A stretch of 64,000 bases of DNA from Streptomyces diacarni. GTDB taxonomy: Bacteria > Actinomycetota > Actinomycetes > Streptomycetales > Streptomycetaceae. The DNA is taken from the NCBI RefSeq assembly GCF_003323715.1, contig NZ_QOIN01000033.1, positions 107,726 through 171,725 of the forward strand, written 5' to 3'. The notes under the pieces were generated by a model that was not told the DNA's origin, searched no databases, and was given only the letters and a program-made list of their open reading frames with translations. Shown here piece after piece: positions 11,783 through 22,139 of the stretch. Position 1 is the stretch's first letter. Every line of letters begins with the position of its first letter. Both the position numbers and the translations under genes were made by a program.

Positions 11783-12546
11783 AAGCGGATGATCTTGACG
11801 AACTCCTCCGCGTCCAGGGAGGCACCGCCGACCAGGGCGCCGTCGATGTCGGGCTGCGCCATGATCTTGGCGACGTTGCCGGACTTGACCGAGCCGCCGT
11901 ACTGGATGCGGACCTGCTGCGCCGTCTCGTCGTCGTACAGCTCGCCGATCCGCTGCCGGATCGCGCCGCAGACCTCTTGGGCGTCCTCCTCACCGCAGAC
12001 CTTGCCCGTACCGATGGCCCAGACGGGCTCGTAGGCGATGACCAGCCCGGCCACGGACTCCGCGGCCACGCCCTCGAGGCCGCCGTCGACCTGGGCGAGG
12101 GTGTGGGGGACGTGGTTGCCCGCCTCGCGGACGGACAGCTCCTCGCCGACGCACATGATCGGGGTCAGCCCGTGCTTGAGGGCGGCCTTGACCTTGGCGT
12201 TGACGACCGGCTCGTCCTCGCCGTGGTACTGGCGGCGCTCGGAGTGGCCGATGGTGACGAAGGTGCAGTTGAGCTTCGCCAGCAGCGGCCCCGAGACCTC
12301 ACCGGTGTAGGCGCCGGAGTCGTGCGCGGAGACGTCCTGGGCGCCGTACTTGATCCGCAGCTTGTCGCCGTCGACCAGCGTCTGCACGGAGCGCAGGTCG
12401 GTGAAGGGCGGCAGCACCGCGACCTCCACGGCCTCGTAGTCCTTGTCCGTGAGCGCGAAGGCGAGCTTCTGGACGTGGGCGATGGCCTCGAGGTGGTTGA
12501 GGTTCATCTTCCAGTTGCCCGCCATCAGCGGGGTACGGGTAGCCAT
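11770..12546 (-). CDS. tpiA: Triosephosphate isomerase
   Basis: Interconverts dihydroxyacetone phosphate and glyceraldehyde 3-phosphate in glycolysis. The 258-residue barrel has all catalytic elements: GNWKMN (Lys, residues 10-15), IGHSERR (His) and [11 protein letters not shown] (Glu plus the flexible phosphate loop), then the phosphate-binding [10 protein letters not shown]. It follows pgk after 96 bases in the same direction. The stop codon lies in the last unit of a short tandem repeat. Confidence 0.97.
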   Translation of the reverse strand: MATRTPLMAGNWKMNLNHLEAIAHVQKLAFALTDKDYEAVEVAVLPPFTDLRSVQTLVDGDKLRIKYGAQDVSAHDSGAYTGEVSGPLLAKLNCTFVTIGHSERRQYHGEDEPVVNAKVKAALKHGLTPIMCVGEELSVREAGNHVPHTLAQVDGGLEGVAAESVAGLVIAYEPVWAIGTGKVCGEEDAQEVCGAIRQRIGELYDDETAQQVRIQYGGSVKSGNVAKIMAQPDIDGALVGGASLDAEEFVKIIRFRDQ

Positions 12547-12642
12547 GCCTCTCCTGTCTTGTTCGCTTCTGTGCCCACGCGGCGCAGTGCGAGTCTCGTG
12601 GTTGTCCGCGGCCCGGCGGCCGCGTGCGCGACGCTCACGGCG

Positions 12643-13875
12643 TCAGTCCTCCAGTGCGGCCAGGCCAGGGAGCGTCTTGCCCTCGAGGTATTCGAGGCTG
12701 GCGCCGCCGCCGGTCGAGATGTGTCCGAACGCGTTCTCGTCGAAGCCCAGCTGACGGACCGCGGCGGCACTGTCGCCGCCGCCGACGACCGTGAGGGCCC
12801 CGTTCCCCTCCGCAGAGGACGCGGCGTCGAGCAGGCCCTGGGCGACGGCCTTGGTGCCGTCGGCGAAGTCAGGGTGCTCGAAGACGCCCATCGGACCGTT
12901 CCAGAAGACCGTGGCCGCGTCGGCGAGCTTCGCGGCGTAGAGCTTACGGCTCTCGGGGCCGATGTCCAGGCCCTCCAGGTCGGCGGGGATCGCGTCCGCG
13001 GCGACCACCGTCGGATCGGCCGGCGCCTTGGTCTTCAGGTCGGGGAACTCGGCCGCGGCCACCACGTCGACGGGCAGCACGAACTCCACGCCCAGCTGCT
13101 CGGCGCGCTCCAGGTAGCCCTTGACCGCGGGGATCTGGTCCTTCTGCAGCAGCGACTTGCCGACCTCGTAGCCCTGGGCCGCGAGGAAGGTGTACGCCAT
13201 GCCGCCGCCGATGACCAGCCGGTCCGCCTTGCCCAGCAGGTGGTCGATGACGCCGAGCTTGTCGGAGACCTTGGCGCCCCCGAGGACGACGGCGTAGGGC
13301 CGCTCGACGTCCTCGGTGAGCTTCCTCAGGACACCGACCTCGGTGGCGATCAGGTAGCCGGCCGCGTGCGGCAGGCGGGCCGGCAGGTCGTAGACCGAGG
13401 CGTGCTTGCGGTGCACGGCGCCGAAGCCGTCGCCCACGTAGGCGTCGGCCAGCGCGGCCAGCTCGTCGGCGAAGGCGCCGCGTTCGGCGTCGTCCTTGCT
13501 CGTCTCGCCGGCGTTGAAGCGGAGGTTCTCCAGCAGCGTGACCCCGCCGTCGGCGCTCTCGCCGACGGTGGCCTTCGCGCTGTCGCCCACCGTGTCGGTC
13601 GCGAACGCGACCTGCTTGCCGAGGAGTTCGCCGAGCCGTCGCGCGACGGGCGCCAGCGAGAACTGCGGGTCAGGGGCGCCCTTGGGGCGGCCCAGGTGCG
13701 AGGCCACGACCACCCGCGCGCCGTTTTCGGCGAGCTTTTCGATCGTGGGCACGGCCGCGCGGATGCGGCCGTCGTCGGTGATGGTGTCGCCGTCGAGCGG
13801 GACGTTGAGGTCGGCGCGGACGAAGACCCGCTTGCCGCGCACGCCGTCGGCGACGAGTTCGTCGATCGTCTTCAT
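12643..13875 (-). CDS. pgk: Phosphoglycerate kinase
   Basis: Transfers phosphate from 1,3-bisphosphoglycerate to ADP. The 410 residues start [20 protein letters not shown] at ATG 13875; GGAGCC just upstream supports this over a longer frame. Motifs are [10 protein letters not shown] (substrate), [22 protein letters not shown] and the nucleotide-binding [13 protein letters not shown]. It follows gap with a strong hairpin between them, the common way of making gap messenger more abundant. Confidence 0.97.
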   Translation of the reverse strand: MKTIDELVADGVRGKRVFVRADLNVPLDGDTITDDGRIRAAVPTIEKLAENGARVVVASHLGRPKGAPDPQFSLAPVARRLGELLGKQVAFATDTVGDSAKATVGESADGGVTLLENLRFNAGETSKDDAERGAFADELAALADAYVGDGFGAVHRKHASVYDLPARLPHAAGYLIATEVGVLRKLTEDVERPYAVVLGGAKVSDKLGVIDHLLGKADRLVIGGGMAYTFLAAQGYEVGKSLLQKDQIPAVKGYLERAEQLGVEFVLPVDVVAAAEFPDLKTKAPADPTVVAADAIPADLEGLDIGPESRKLYAAKLADAATVFWNGPMGVFEHPDFADGTKAVAQGLLDAASSAEGNGALTVVGGGDSAAAVRQLGFDENAFGHISTGGGASLEYLEGKTLPGLAALED

Positions 13876-13937
13876 GGCTGGCTCCTGAGGCTCCAGTCGA
13901 GGGTGCAGGGGGTGTGCACCGGCCGGACGCGGCATGG

Positions 13938-13970
13938 GACAGGGCTCGTGCGCGGGGCACGAGCCCTGTC
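13938..13970 (-). terminator. Hairpin between gap and pgk
   Basis: Perfect 14-bp stem (13938-13951 with 13957-13970) and a 5-base loop, 23 bases past the gap stop. It is likely a partial terminator. Confidence 0.8.
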
Positions 13971-13992
13971 GTTCATCCGCGGCCGCCCGGAC

Positions 13993-15012
<1,020 letters not shown>

Positions 15013-15256
15013 CTAGGTACGCCGGTACGAGACACCGGCGAGTGCTGTTTGGATGTCCCCGACCGAGTCCGACCCTACCTCTCCATCGGGGTGGGTCCCA
15101 CATCGGCCGGGCGGGCCGGGCAGCCGCTCGAACTCGCCGCTCAGGCGAGCGTTTTCCCGCTCGTCGGACAAGTAATTCCACGCTCGCGGGAGCGGCATTC
15201 CTCCGCTCATCAGAAGAGCGTTCCACTGCTCTCCTGAGAAGCGTTTATCCGGCCTT

Positions 15257-16234
15257 TCAGCCGACCATTTCCTCGGTCAGATTGGACTCGGTACCCGAAA
15301 TTCCGAGGTCCTGCGCACGCTTGTCCGCCATGGCGAGCAACCGGCGGATGCGGCCCGCCACGGCGTCCTTGGTCAGCGGCGGGTCGGCCAGCGCGCCCAG
15401 CTCCTCCAGCGAGGCCTGCTTGTGCTCCATCCGCAGCCGTCCGGCGGCGGCCAGGTGCTCGGGCACCTCGTCACCCAGGATCTCCAGCGCGCGCTGCACC
15501 CTGGCGCCCGCGGCGACGGCGGCGCGGGCCGAGCGGCGCAGGTTGGCGTCGTCGAAGTTGGCCAGCCGGTTGGCGGTGGCGCGCACCTCGCGGCGCATCC
15601 GCCGCTCCTCCCACGCCAGCACCGACTCGTGCGCGCCCAGCCGCGTCAACAGCGCGCCGATGGCGTCACCGTCACGGACGACGACGCGGTCCACACCGCG
15701 CACCTCGCGGGCCTTGGCGGCGATCTGCAGCCTGCGGGCCGCGCCGACCAGCGCCAGCGCCGCCTCGGGCCCCGGGCAGGTGACCTCCAGGGACGAGCTG
15801 CGCCCCGGCTCGGTGAGCGAGCCGTGGGCGAGGAACGCGCCCCGCCAGGCGGCCTCCGCGTCGCAGGTGGCCCCCGAGACCACCTGCGGGGGCAGGCCGC
15901 GGATCGGGCGCCCGCGGCCGTCGACGAGGCCCGTCTGGCGGGCGAGCTGGTCGCCGCCGGCCACCACCCTCACGACGTACCGGCTGTTGCGCCGCAGGCC
16001 GCTGGGCGCCATCACCACCAGGTCGGAGGAGTGCCCGAAGATCTCCAGGATGTCCTTGCGCAGCCGACGGGCGGCGATGCCCGTGTCCAGCTCCGCCTCG
16101 ATCACGATCCGCCCGCTCACCAGGTGCAGCCCACCCGCAAAGCGCAGGATCGACGAGACCTCTGACTTCCGGCAGCAGGTGCGGGTGACGGGGAGCCGGG
16201 AGATCTCGTCCTTCACCGCAGGCGTCATCGCCAT
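15257..16234 (-). CDS. whiA: Sporulation transcription regulator WhiA
   Basis: DNA-binding regulator that acts with WhiB to stop hyphal growth and start sporulation septation in Streptomyces. The 325 residues comprise a degenerate LAGLIDADG-type N-terminal domain ([19 protein letters not shown]) and a C-terminal helix-turn-helix ([20 protein letters not shown]). Two ATG codons (16234, 16228) are possible; the second would give a perfect ATGA overlap with the yvcK stop, the first matches my memory of WhiA beginning MAMT. Last gene of the uvrC-rapZ-yvcK-whiA run. Confidence 0.96.
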   Translation of the reverse strand: MAMTPAVKDEISRLPVTRTCCRKSEVSSILRFAGGLHLVSGRIVIEAELDTGIAARRLRKDILEIFGHSSDLVVMAPSGLRRNSRYVVRVVAGGDQLARQTGLVDGRGRPIRGLPPQVVSGATCDAEAAWRGAFLAHGSLTEPGRSSSLEVTCPGPEAALALVGAARRLQIAAKAREVRGVDRVVVRDGDAIGALLTRLGAHESVLAWEERRMRREVRATANRLANFDDANLRRSARAAVAAGARVQRALEILGDEVPEHLAAAGRLRMEHKQASLEELGALADPPLTKDAVAGRIRRLLAMADKRAQDLGISGTESNLTEEMVG

Positions 16235-17259
16235 GGGCCGATCCTTCCATGCATCCGAAAAATACGGTCGTACGCGGCGGCCAGCAGCTCCGGGTCGTGC
16301 CGGGGAGCTCCCCCAGCTGCCGCCACGGGTGCCAGCTCGACCTTCCCGCCGAGCTGATCGGCGGCCTCACTGAGGGAGTCCTGGTCGGGCACGGCATCCT
16401 GGTCGGCCAGCACCACGTCGAAGGTGAGTTTAGGGGCGTGTCGCCCCAAAACCTCCAAATGACGCTGCGGGGAAAAACCGTCCGTTTCTCCCGGTTGCGG
16501 AGCGAGGTTGAGTGAGAGGACCTTGCGGGCCTTCGTCTCGGTCAGCGCCTCCAGCAGCTCGGGCACCAGCAGATGCGGGATGACGGAGGAGAACCAGGAG
16601 CCGGGGCCGAGAACCACCCAGTCGGCGTCCAGCACCGCCTGCACGGCCTCCGGCACGGCGGGCGGGTCGGCGGGGACCAGGTGCACCTCCTGGACCTCCC
16701 CGCGGGTGAGCGCCACGGTGGCCTGGCCGCGGACGGTGGACAGCTCCTCGGGGCGCGCGGGATCGTGCCCGCGCACGCTGGCGCGCAGTTCCAGCGGCAC
16801 CGCCGACATGGGCAGCACCCGGCCGTGCGCGCCCAGCAGCTTGCCGACCAGATCCAGCGCCTGCACGTGATCGCCCAACTGTTCCCACAGTGCGACGATC
16901 AGCAGATTGCCGACCGCGTGTTCGTGCAGCTCGCCCCTGCTCTCGAAGCGGTGCTGGATCACCTGCGCCCAGGTGCGGCCCCACTCGTCGTCTCCGCACA
17001 GCGCGGCCAGCGCCTTGCGCAGGTCACCGGGCGGCAGCACCCCCAGCTCGTCGCGGAGCCGGCCGCTGGAGCCGCCGTCGTCGGCGACGGTGACCACGGC
17101 GGTCAGGTCCCCGGTGATGCGGCGCAGCGCCGTCAGCGACGCCGACAGGCCCATACCGCCGCCGAGCGCCACCACCTTGGGCTGTTTGGAAGGGAAGCCG
17201 CGCAGTGCGCCGCGCGGCCCGGCCAGATGCCTCAGGCTCCTACGGGCCATGGGCGTCAC
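16225..17259 (-). CDS. yvcK: YvcK/CofD-like protein (gluconeogenesis factor family)
   Basis: UDP-sugar-binding YvcK family, linked in Bacillus and mycobacteria to cell-wall precursor flux and growth on gluconeogenic carbon. The 344 residues have the CofD-like core: [20 protein letters not shown], the [17 protein letters not shown] loop, and [19 protein letters not shown]. The GTG start overlaps the rapZ stop as GTGA, and the stop lies inside the whiA start region, so the three are translationally coupled. This trio order is conserved in most Gram-positives. Confidence 0.94.
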   Translation of the reverse strand: MTPMARRSLRHLAGPRGALRGFPSKQPKVVALGGGMGLSASLTALRRITGDLTAVVTVADDGGSSGRLRDELGVLPPGDLRKALAALCGDDEWGRTWAQVIQHRFESRGELHEHAVGNLLIVALWEQLGDHVQALDLVGKLLGAHGRVLPMSAVPLELRASVRGHDPARPEELSTVRGQATVALTRGEVQEVHLVPADPPAVPEAVQAVLDADWVVLGPGSWFSSVIPHLLVPELLEALTETKARKVLSLNLAPQPGETDGFSPQRHLEVLGRHAPKLTFDVVLADQDAVPDQDSLSEAADQLGGKVELAPVAAAGGAPRHDPELLAAAYDRIFRMHGRIGPWR

Positions 17260-18200
17260 TCACGCCCCATGTCACGGTGGACGACCACCGTCTCCACGCC
17301 GCCGTCGGAGAGCCTGCGTGCCAGCTTCTCGGACATGGCGACGCTGCGGTGCTTGCCGCCGGTGCACCCGACGGCGACGGTCACATACCGCTTGCCCTCC
17401 CTGCGGTAGCCGGCGGCGATCAGTTGCAGCAGCTCCGTGTAGCGGTCCAGGAACTCCTTGGCGCCCGGCTGGTTGAAGACGTAGCTGGAGACCTCCTCGC
17501 TGGTGCCCGTGTAAGGGCGCAGCTCGGGGACCCAGTGCGGGTTGGGCAGGAAGCGGCAGTCGACGACGAGGTCGGCGTCCACGGGCAGGCCGTACTTGTA
17601 GCCGAACGACATGACGGTGGCCCGCAGCTCGGGCTCCTCCTCACCCGCGAACTGGGCGTCCAGCTTGGCGCGCAGCTCGTGCACGTTCAGGCTGGAGGTG
17701 TCGATCACCAGATCGGCGTCCCCGCGCAGCTCGCGCAGCAGATCGCGCTCGGCCGCGATGCCGTCCACGATGCGCCCGTCGCCCTGCAGCGGGTGCGGGC
17801 GGCGCACGGACTCGAAGCGGCGGACCAGGGCCTCGTCCGAGGCCTCCAGGTAGACGATGCGGCGGGCGACGTTGTACGTCGCCAGGTCGGCGAGCGAGCC
17901 CTTGAGGTTGTCGAAGAAGTTACGGCCGCGCACATCCACGACGACGGCGATCCTGGCCACGTTCCCCTGCGACCTGGCGCCCAGCTCGACCATCGTCGGA
18001 ATCAGCTCGGGCGGCAGGTTGTCGACGACGAACCAGCCCAGGTCCTCCAGACACTTGGCCGCGGTGCTGCGGCCCGCGCCCGACATCCCCGAGATGATCA
18101 CCAACTCCGGGATCGTCGCACCCGCCGCCTCCTCCGGCTGCGCCGGCTTGAGCGTACTCACCACTGCTCCGTCTCCGCGCTGCTCACGCTCCGCGCTCAT
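17256..18200 (-). CDS. rapZ: RapZ/YvcJ family nucleotide-binding protein
   Basis: P-loop protein of the RapZ family, known as an RNA adaptor in E. coli and a nucleotide-binding protein in Bacillus. About 314 residues. The Walker A reads GMSGAGRST, with Arg where most members have Lys; the C-terminal half has the conserved [20 protein letters not shown] and [14 protein letters not shown] prefer ATG 18200, preceded by a GGGGGATG purine run. A GTG at 18332 overlapping the uvrC stop would add 44 Arg-rich residues of poor coding character. Confidence 0.92.
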   Translation of the reverse strand: MSAEREQRGDGAVVSTLKPAQPEEAAGATIPELVIISGMSGAGRSTAAKCLEDLGWFVVDNLPPELIPTMVELGARSQGNVARIAVVVDVRGRNFFDNLKGSLADLATYNVARRIVYLEASDEALVRRFESVRRPHPLQGDGRIVDGIAAERDLLRELRGDADLVIDTSSLNVHELRAKLDAQFAGEEEPELRATVMSFGYKYGLPVDADLVVDCRFLPNPHWVPELRPYTGTSEEVSSYVFNQPGAKEFLDRYTELLQLIAAGYRREGKRYVTVAVGCTGGKHRSVAMSEKLARRLSDGGVETVVVHRDMGRE

Positions 18201-18328
18201 GCTGTCATCCCCCGAAATGTCGATCTTCGTACGGTGCGGCGTCGCCGGTGCCGCCGATCCCACGGGAGCCACCGTTCCACCGACCGTCCGGCCCCGTCCG
18301 CCCGCACGTCGATCCCGGCGCCGGTCAC

Positions 18329-20437
18329 TCACTCCTCTTCAACGATCTCACCGGTCGCGGTATTCACCACCGGGCCCGCGGGCGCGCCCTCGGCGAGCGC
18401 CGCGGCCACCGTCTCGGCCGTCTTACGGCCGATGCCCGGCACCTGGGAGATCTCCTCCACACGGGCAGCCCGCAACTTCTTGACCGAGCCGAAGTGCTTG
18501 AGCAGCGCCTTCTTCCGGGTCTCCCCCAGCCCCTGGACGGCGTCCAGCGGGCTGCTGCGGAGCCGCTTGCCGCGCTTGCCCCGCTGATAGCGGATCGCGA
18601 AGCGGTGGGCCTCGTCCCGCACCCGCTGGAGCAGGTAGAGCCCCTCGCTGGAGCGGGGCAGCACCACCGGGTCGCTGTCGCCGGGGAGCCACACCTCCTC
18701 CAGCCGCTTGGCCAGCCCGCAGACCGCCACGTCGTCGATCCCCAGCTCCTCCAGCGCCGCCTTCGCCGCCGCGACCTGCGGCTGACCGCCGTCGACGACC
18801 ACGAGCTGCGGCGGGTAGGCGAACCTCTTGGGGCGGCCCTCCTCGTCCCTGACGGCTCCCTGGGCGGGCACGGGCTCTGGCGACGGCTCCCCGCAGAGCC
18901 CGGGCACGGACTCGTGCACGGGCGCGGCTTCGGGCCGCGGGAGCGGGGAGCCGCCCTCGGGGCCCGCCTCCAGCTCGCCGCCCAGCTCCTCCTCCGGCCA
19001 CTCCCCGGTCTTCTGCTTCTCGACCAGGTAGCGGCGGAACCGGCGGCTGATCACCTCGTGCATGGCCCGCACGTCGTCCTGGCCCGCGAAGGACTTGATC
19101 TGGAAGCGGCGGTACTCGCTCTTGCGGGCGAGGCCGTCCTCGAAGACGACCATGGAGGCCACCACGTCGTCACCCTGGAGGTGCGAGATGTCGAAGCACT
19201 CGATGCGCAGCGGCGCCGAGTCCAGCTCCAGCGCGTCGGCGATCTCCTCCAGGGCGCGCGAGCGGGTGGTCAGGTCGGAGGCCCGCTTGGTCTTGTGCAG
19301 CACGAGAGCGTGCTCGGCGTTGCGCTTGACCGTCTCCATCAGGGCCCGCTTGTCGCCGCGCTGCGGGATGCGCAGGCTCACCTGGGCGCCCCTGCGTTCT
19401 GTCAGCCACTGCGCTATCGGCTCCACGGGCTCAGGCAACGCCGGGACCAGCACCTCCTTGGGGACGCCTCCGCTGCCGCCGCCCTCGGACGCGTCGCCCT
19501 GCTCCGCGCCGTACAGCTGCTGGAGCGCGTGTTCGACCAGCTCGGGGGTGCCGACCGCCTCCACCTTGTCGGTGACCCAGCCGCGCTGGCCGCGCACCCG
19601 GCCGCCGCGCACGTGGAAGATCTGGAGGGCGGCCTCGAGCTCGTCCTCCGCCACGGCGATCAGATCGGCGTCGGTGGCGTCGGTGAGCACCACCGCGTTC
19701 TTCTCCATGGCGCGCTTGAGCGCGTCGATGTCATCGCGCAGCCGAGCGGCCCGCTCGTACTCCATCTCCTCGGCCGCGTCCTGCATCTCGCGCTCCAGGC
19801 GGCGCAGGTAGGAGCCGGTGTGGCCCGCCATGAAGTCACAGAACTCCTCGGCGAGTTCGCGGTGCTCCTGGGGTGAGACGCGGCCGACGCAGGGGGCCGA
19901 GCACTTGCCGATGTAGCCCAGCAGACACGGCCGGCCGATCTGCGCGGAGCGCTTGAAGACCCCGGCCGAGCAGGTGCGCACGGGGAAGACGCGCAGCATC
20001 AGATCGACCGTCTCGCGGATCGCCCAGGCCTGGCCGTAGGGGCCGAAGTAGCGCACGCCCTTCTTCTTGGGGCCGCGCATCACCTGGACGCGGGGGAACT
20101 GCTCGTTCATCGTCACCGCGAGGGACGGGTAGCTCTTGTCGTCGCGGTACTTGACGTTGAAGCGGGGTGCGAACTCCTGGATCCAGGTGTACTCGAGCTG
20201 GAGCGCCTCCACCTCGGTGCCCACCACCGTCCACTCCACGGAGGCGGCCGTCGTCACCATCGTGCGGGTGCGCGGATGGAGGCCCGCGAGGTCCTGGAAG
20301 TAGTTGTTCAGCCGCTGGCGGAGGCTCTTGGCCTTGCCGACGTAGATCACCCTGCGGTGTTCGTCACGGAAGCGGTAGACCCCGGGCGAGTCGGGGATCT
20401 CTCCCGGTTTCGGACGGTAGGTGGAGGGGTCTGCCAT
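18329..20437 (-). CDS. uvrC: Excinuclease ABC subunit C
   Basis: Nuclease that makes both incisions during nucleotide excision repair. The 702 residues contain the N-terminal GIY-YIG nuclease ([25 protein letters not shown] split as GVY and YVG), the four-Cys region with [13 protein letters not shown], a UVR motif, the RNase H-like endonuclease ([19 protein letters not shown]) and two C-terminal helix-hairpin-helix motifs. A Pro/Glu/Gly-rich insert near residues 480-530 looks like a linker. Starts [15 protein letters not shown] as in relatives. First gene of the operon with rapZ, yvcK and whiA. Confidence 0.96.
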   Translation of the reverse strand: MADPSTYRPKPGEIPDSPGVYRFRDEHRRVIYVGKAKSLRQRLNNYFQDLAGLHPRTRTMVTTAASVEWTVVGTEVEALQLEYTWIQEFAPRFNVKYRDDKSYPSLAVTMNEQFPRVQVMRGPKKKGVRYFGPYGQAWAIRETVDLMLRVFPVRTCSAGVFKRSAQIGRPCLLGYIGKCSAPCVGRVSPQEHRELAEEFCDFMAGHTGSYLRRLEREMQDAAEEMEYERAARLRDDIDALKRAMEKNAVVLTDATDADLIAVAEDELEAALQIFHVRGGRVRGQRGWVTDKVEAVGTPELVEHALQQLYGAEQGDASEGGGSGGVPKEVLVPALPEPVEPIAQWLTERRGAQVSLRIPQRGDKRALMETVKRNAEHALVLHKTKRASDLTTRSRALEEIADALELDSAPLRIECFDISHLQGDDVVASMVVFEDGLARKSEYRRFQIKSFAGQDDVRAMHEVISRRFRRYLVEKQKTGEWPEEELGGELEAGPEGGSPLPRPEAAPVHESVPGLCGEPSPEPVPAQGAVRDEEGRPKRFAYPPQLVVVDGGQPQVAAAKAALEELGIDDVAVCGLAKRLEEVWLPGDSDPVVLPRSSEGLYLLQRVRDEAHRFAIRYQRGKRGKRLRSSPLDAVQGLGETRKKALLKHFGSVKKLRAARVEEISQVPGIGRKTAETVAAALAEGAPAGPVVNTATGEIVEEE

Positions 20438-20485
20438 ACGTCACACCCTACTGGGGAGGGGTGACAGCGATCATCGGGCGCACGA

Positions 20486-20530
20486 CCCGCGGCCGCACGC
20501 CCGACGGACCTCTCGCGCGGCGGCCGCGGG
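20486..20530 (-). terminator. Possible hairpin between the MBL gene and uvrC
   Basis: 10-bp perfect inverted repeat (20486-20495 with 20521-20530) with a 25-base interior, 34 bases past the hydrolase stop. The wide loop makes it weaker than the other hairpins here. Confidence 0.35.
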
Positions 20531-20563
20531 ACGCGTGAGCGCGCCGTCCGCCAGTCGCTCGTC

Positions 20564-21220
20564 CTACCAGCCCCGCTCGCGCCACTCCCCCAGCCGCGGG
20601 CGCTCGGCGCCGAGAGTGGTGTCGCTGCCGTGGCCCGGGTAGACCCAGGTCTCGTCGGGGAGTTGGCCGAAGAGCTTGTGCTCGACGTCGTCGAGGAGGC
20701 GGACGAAGTTCGCGGCGTCCCCGAAGGTGTTGCCCACCCCGCCGGGGAAGAGGCAGTCGCCGGTGAACAGGTGGGGATGGCCGTGCGGGTCGTCGTAGAC
20801 CAGCGCGATCGAGCCGGGGGTGTGCCCGACCAGGTGCCGCGCCGTCAGCTCCACCTCGCCGACCCGCAGGGTCTCCCCGTCCTCGACGGGCACGTCGGTG
20901 GGCACGGGGATGCCCTCGGCGTCGTACCGTCCCGCGTACGTGCGCGCACCGGTGGCGTCCACCACCTCGGCGAGCGCCTGCCAGTGGTCGCCGTGCCGGT
21001 GGGTGGTCACGACGGAGGCGATGCCGTCGCCGCCGATGAGCTCCATGAGGGTGCCCGCGTCGTTGGCGGCGTCGATCAGCAGCTGCTGTCCTGTGGCCCG
21101 GCAGCGCAGCAGGTAGGCGTTGTTGTCCATGGGGCCGACGGCGACCTTGGAGATCATCAGGTCCCGCAGCTCGTGCACGTCCGCGGGTCCGCCGACCTGG
21201 ACCGTTCCGGTGTATGGCAT
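20564..21220 (-). CDS. Metallo-beta-lactamase-fold hydrolase (glyoxalase II-like)
   Basis: Zn-dependent hydrolase of about 218 residues. The metal motif THRHGDHW (HxHxDH) is intact, as are the later ligands in VGHTPGS, TGDCLFPGGVGN and YPGHGSDTT. The arrangement matches hydroxyacylglutathione hydrolase-like enzymes; in an actinomycete the physiological thiol would be mycothiol, so thioester or S-adduct hydrolysis is plausible but not shown. ATG 21220 follows AGGGTGAGA; a GTG 9 bases earlier is possible. It follows the MDMPI-like gene after 10 bases, and both may act on mycothiol chemistry. Confidence 0.85.
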   Translation of the reverse strand: MPYTGTVQVGGPADVHELRDLMISKVAVGPMDNNAYLLRCRATGQQLLIDAANDAGTLMELIGGDGIASVVTTHRHGDHWQALAEVVDATGARTYAGRYDAEGIPVPTDVPVEDGETLRVGEVELTARHLVGHTPGSIALVYDDPHGHPHLFTGDCLFPGGVGNTFGDAANFVRLLDDVEHKLFGQLPDETWVYPGHGSDTTLGAERPRLGEWRERGW

Positions 21221-21230
21221 GGCTCTCACC

Positions 21231-21932
21231 CTAAAGGGACGGCAGTTCCGGCAAAGGGCCCCTCGCCGAGAGGCCGCTGCCGGTCGTCCGGCCCGTGAGC
21301 CAGCCCACCAGCGCCACGGAGCTGCCCACCACCACCAGGGGCCCCTCGGGGCCCTCCGTCTTCGCGCCGGTGCGCCAGGTCCTGCCGTCCTCCGCGCGCA
21401 GTTCCAGGGCGACGGGGATGTCGGGGTGCTCGAGGAAGCGGCGCGCCATGGTGGTCAGCTCCCGGTCCACGAAGGTGCCGGGGAGGTCCTCGAGCGTGTA
21501 GCCGATGCCGAGGTCGACATGGTGCAGCTCGACCTCGATCCAGCGGCGGAACGGGAGGGAGGAGGCGAGATCGGTCACACCGTTGCGGAGGGTGACGGTG
21601 CGGTTCCAGTCGTCGTCGCCGAGCGCGGCGAAGGCGCTCTCCAGACGGGAGGAGCCGGCGCGCACGTCGTCGACGAGCTCGTCGAGGGAGCGGCGCGCGC
21701 CCTCCTCGATGTCGGCGTCGCGGGCTTCGGCGCTGGCGTACATCGGCTCACCCGCGAGCACGTTGACGAGGGCGTCGGCGTTGCGGGCGAGGTGGGCGAG
21801 CACGTGGGCGCGGGTCCAGCCCGGAAGCTGGGAGGGCTCGGTGACCTCCGGGGGATCCAGCTTGACGGTGGCGCTCAGCAGCTGCCCGGTCGCGGTCCGT
21901 ACGAGTTCGGCGTCGTGCGCAGGCGTGGTCAT
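21231..21932 (-). CDS. MDMPI/DinB-like protein (maleylpyruvate isomerase family)
   Basis: 233-residue protein of the family with a mycothiol-dependent maleylpyruvate isomerase N-terminal domain. It has the helical-bundle start LVRTATGQLLSATVK, PSQLPGWTRAHVLAHLARN with its conserved Trp and first metal His, and a central WIEVELHHVDLGIGY supplying further His ligands. The actual substrate is unknown; many actinobacterial paralogues are annotated only to family. A TAGCTT -10 six bases before the ATG suggests a leaderless transcript. The hydrolase gene follows after 10 bases. Confidence 0.85.
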   Translation of the reverse strand: MTTPAHDAELVRTATGQLLSATVKLDPPEVTEPSQLPGWTRAHVLAHLARNADALVNVLAGEPMYASAEARDADIEEGARRSLDELVDDVRAGSSRLESAFAALGDDDWNRTVTLRNGVTDLASSLPFRRWIEVELHHVDLGIGYTLEDLPGTFVDRELTTMARRFLEHPDIPVALELRAEDGRTWRTGAKTEGPEGPLVVVGSSVALVGWLTGRTTGSGLSARGPLPELPSL

Positions 21933-21938
21933 GATCCA

Positions 21939-21944
21939 AAGCTA
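21939..21944 (-). promoter_or_regulatory. -10 element for a leaderless MDMPI-like transcript
   Basis: TAGCTT (TANNNT) ends 6 bases before ATG 21932, so transcription should begin at the start codon; no ribosome site is present. Confidence 0.45.
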
Positions 21945-22139
21945 GTGCGACCACTCGTTCGTGTGGAAGACGGCACGGAGGTGGCGAGGCCGCCCGCAAT
22001 TCGAATGAACGTGCTATATGGTCGAGCGAGGCTCCCACACCCGAAGCGCACGACACTCCGGGCGGCGCCGTCCTACTCTTGGTCGGGGACCCCCGCTCCG
22101 CTGCGGGCCCCCCTTCCCACATGAAAGGTGCCAACAGGC

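Noticed and set aside
18201..18332. GTG 18332 as rapZ start overlapping uvrC stop
   Set aside because: Adds 44 Arg/Gly-rich residues with poor third-position bias; ATG 18200 has its own purine-rich site.
21945..22139. Possible LexA/SOS box upstream of uvrA
   Set aside because: TTCGAA and GAACG are present, but no pair with the expected actinobacterial spacing; the same is true for uvrB and the SNF2 gene.
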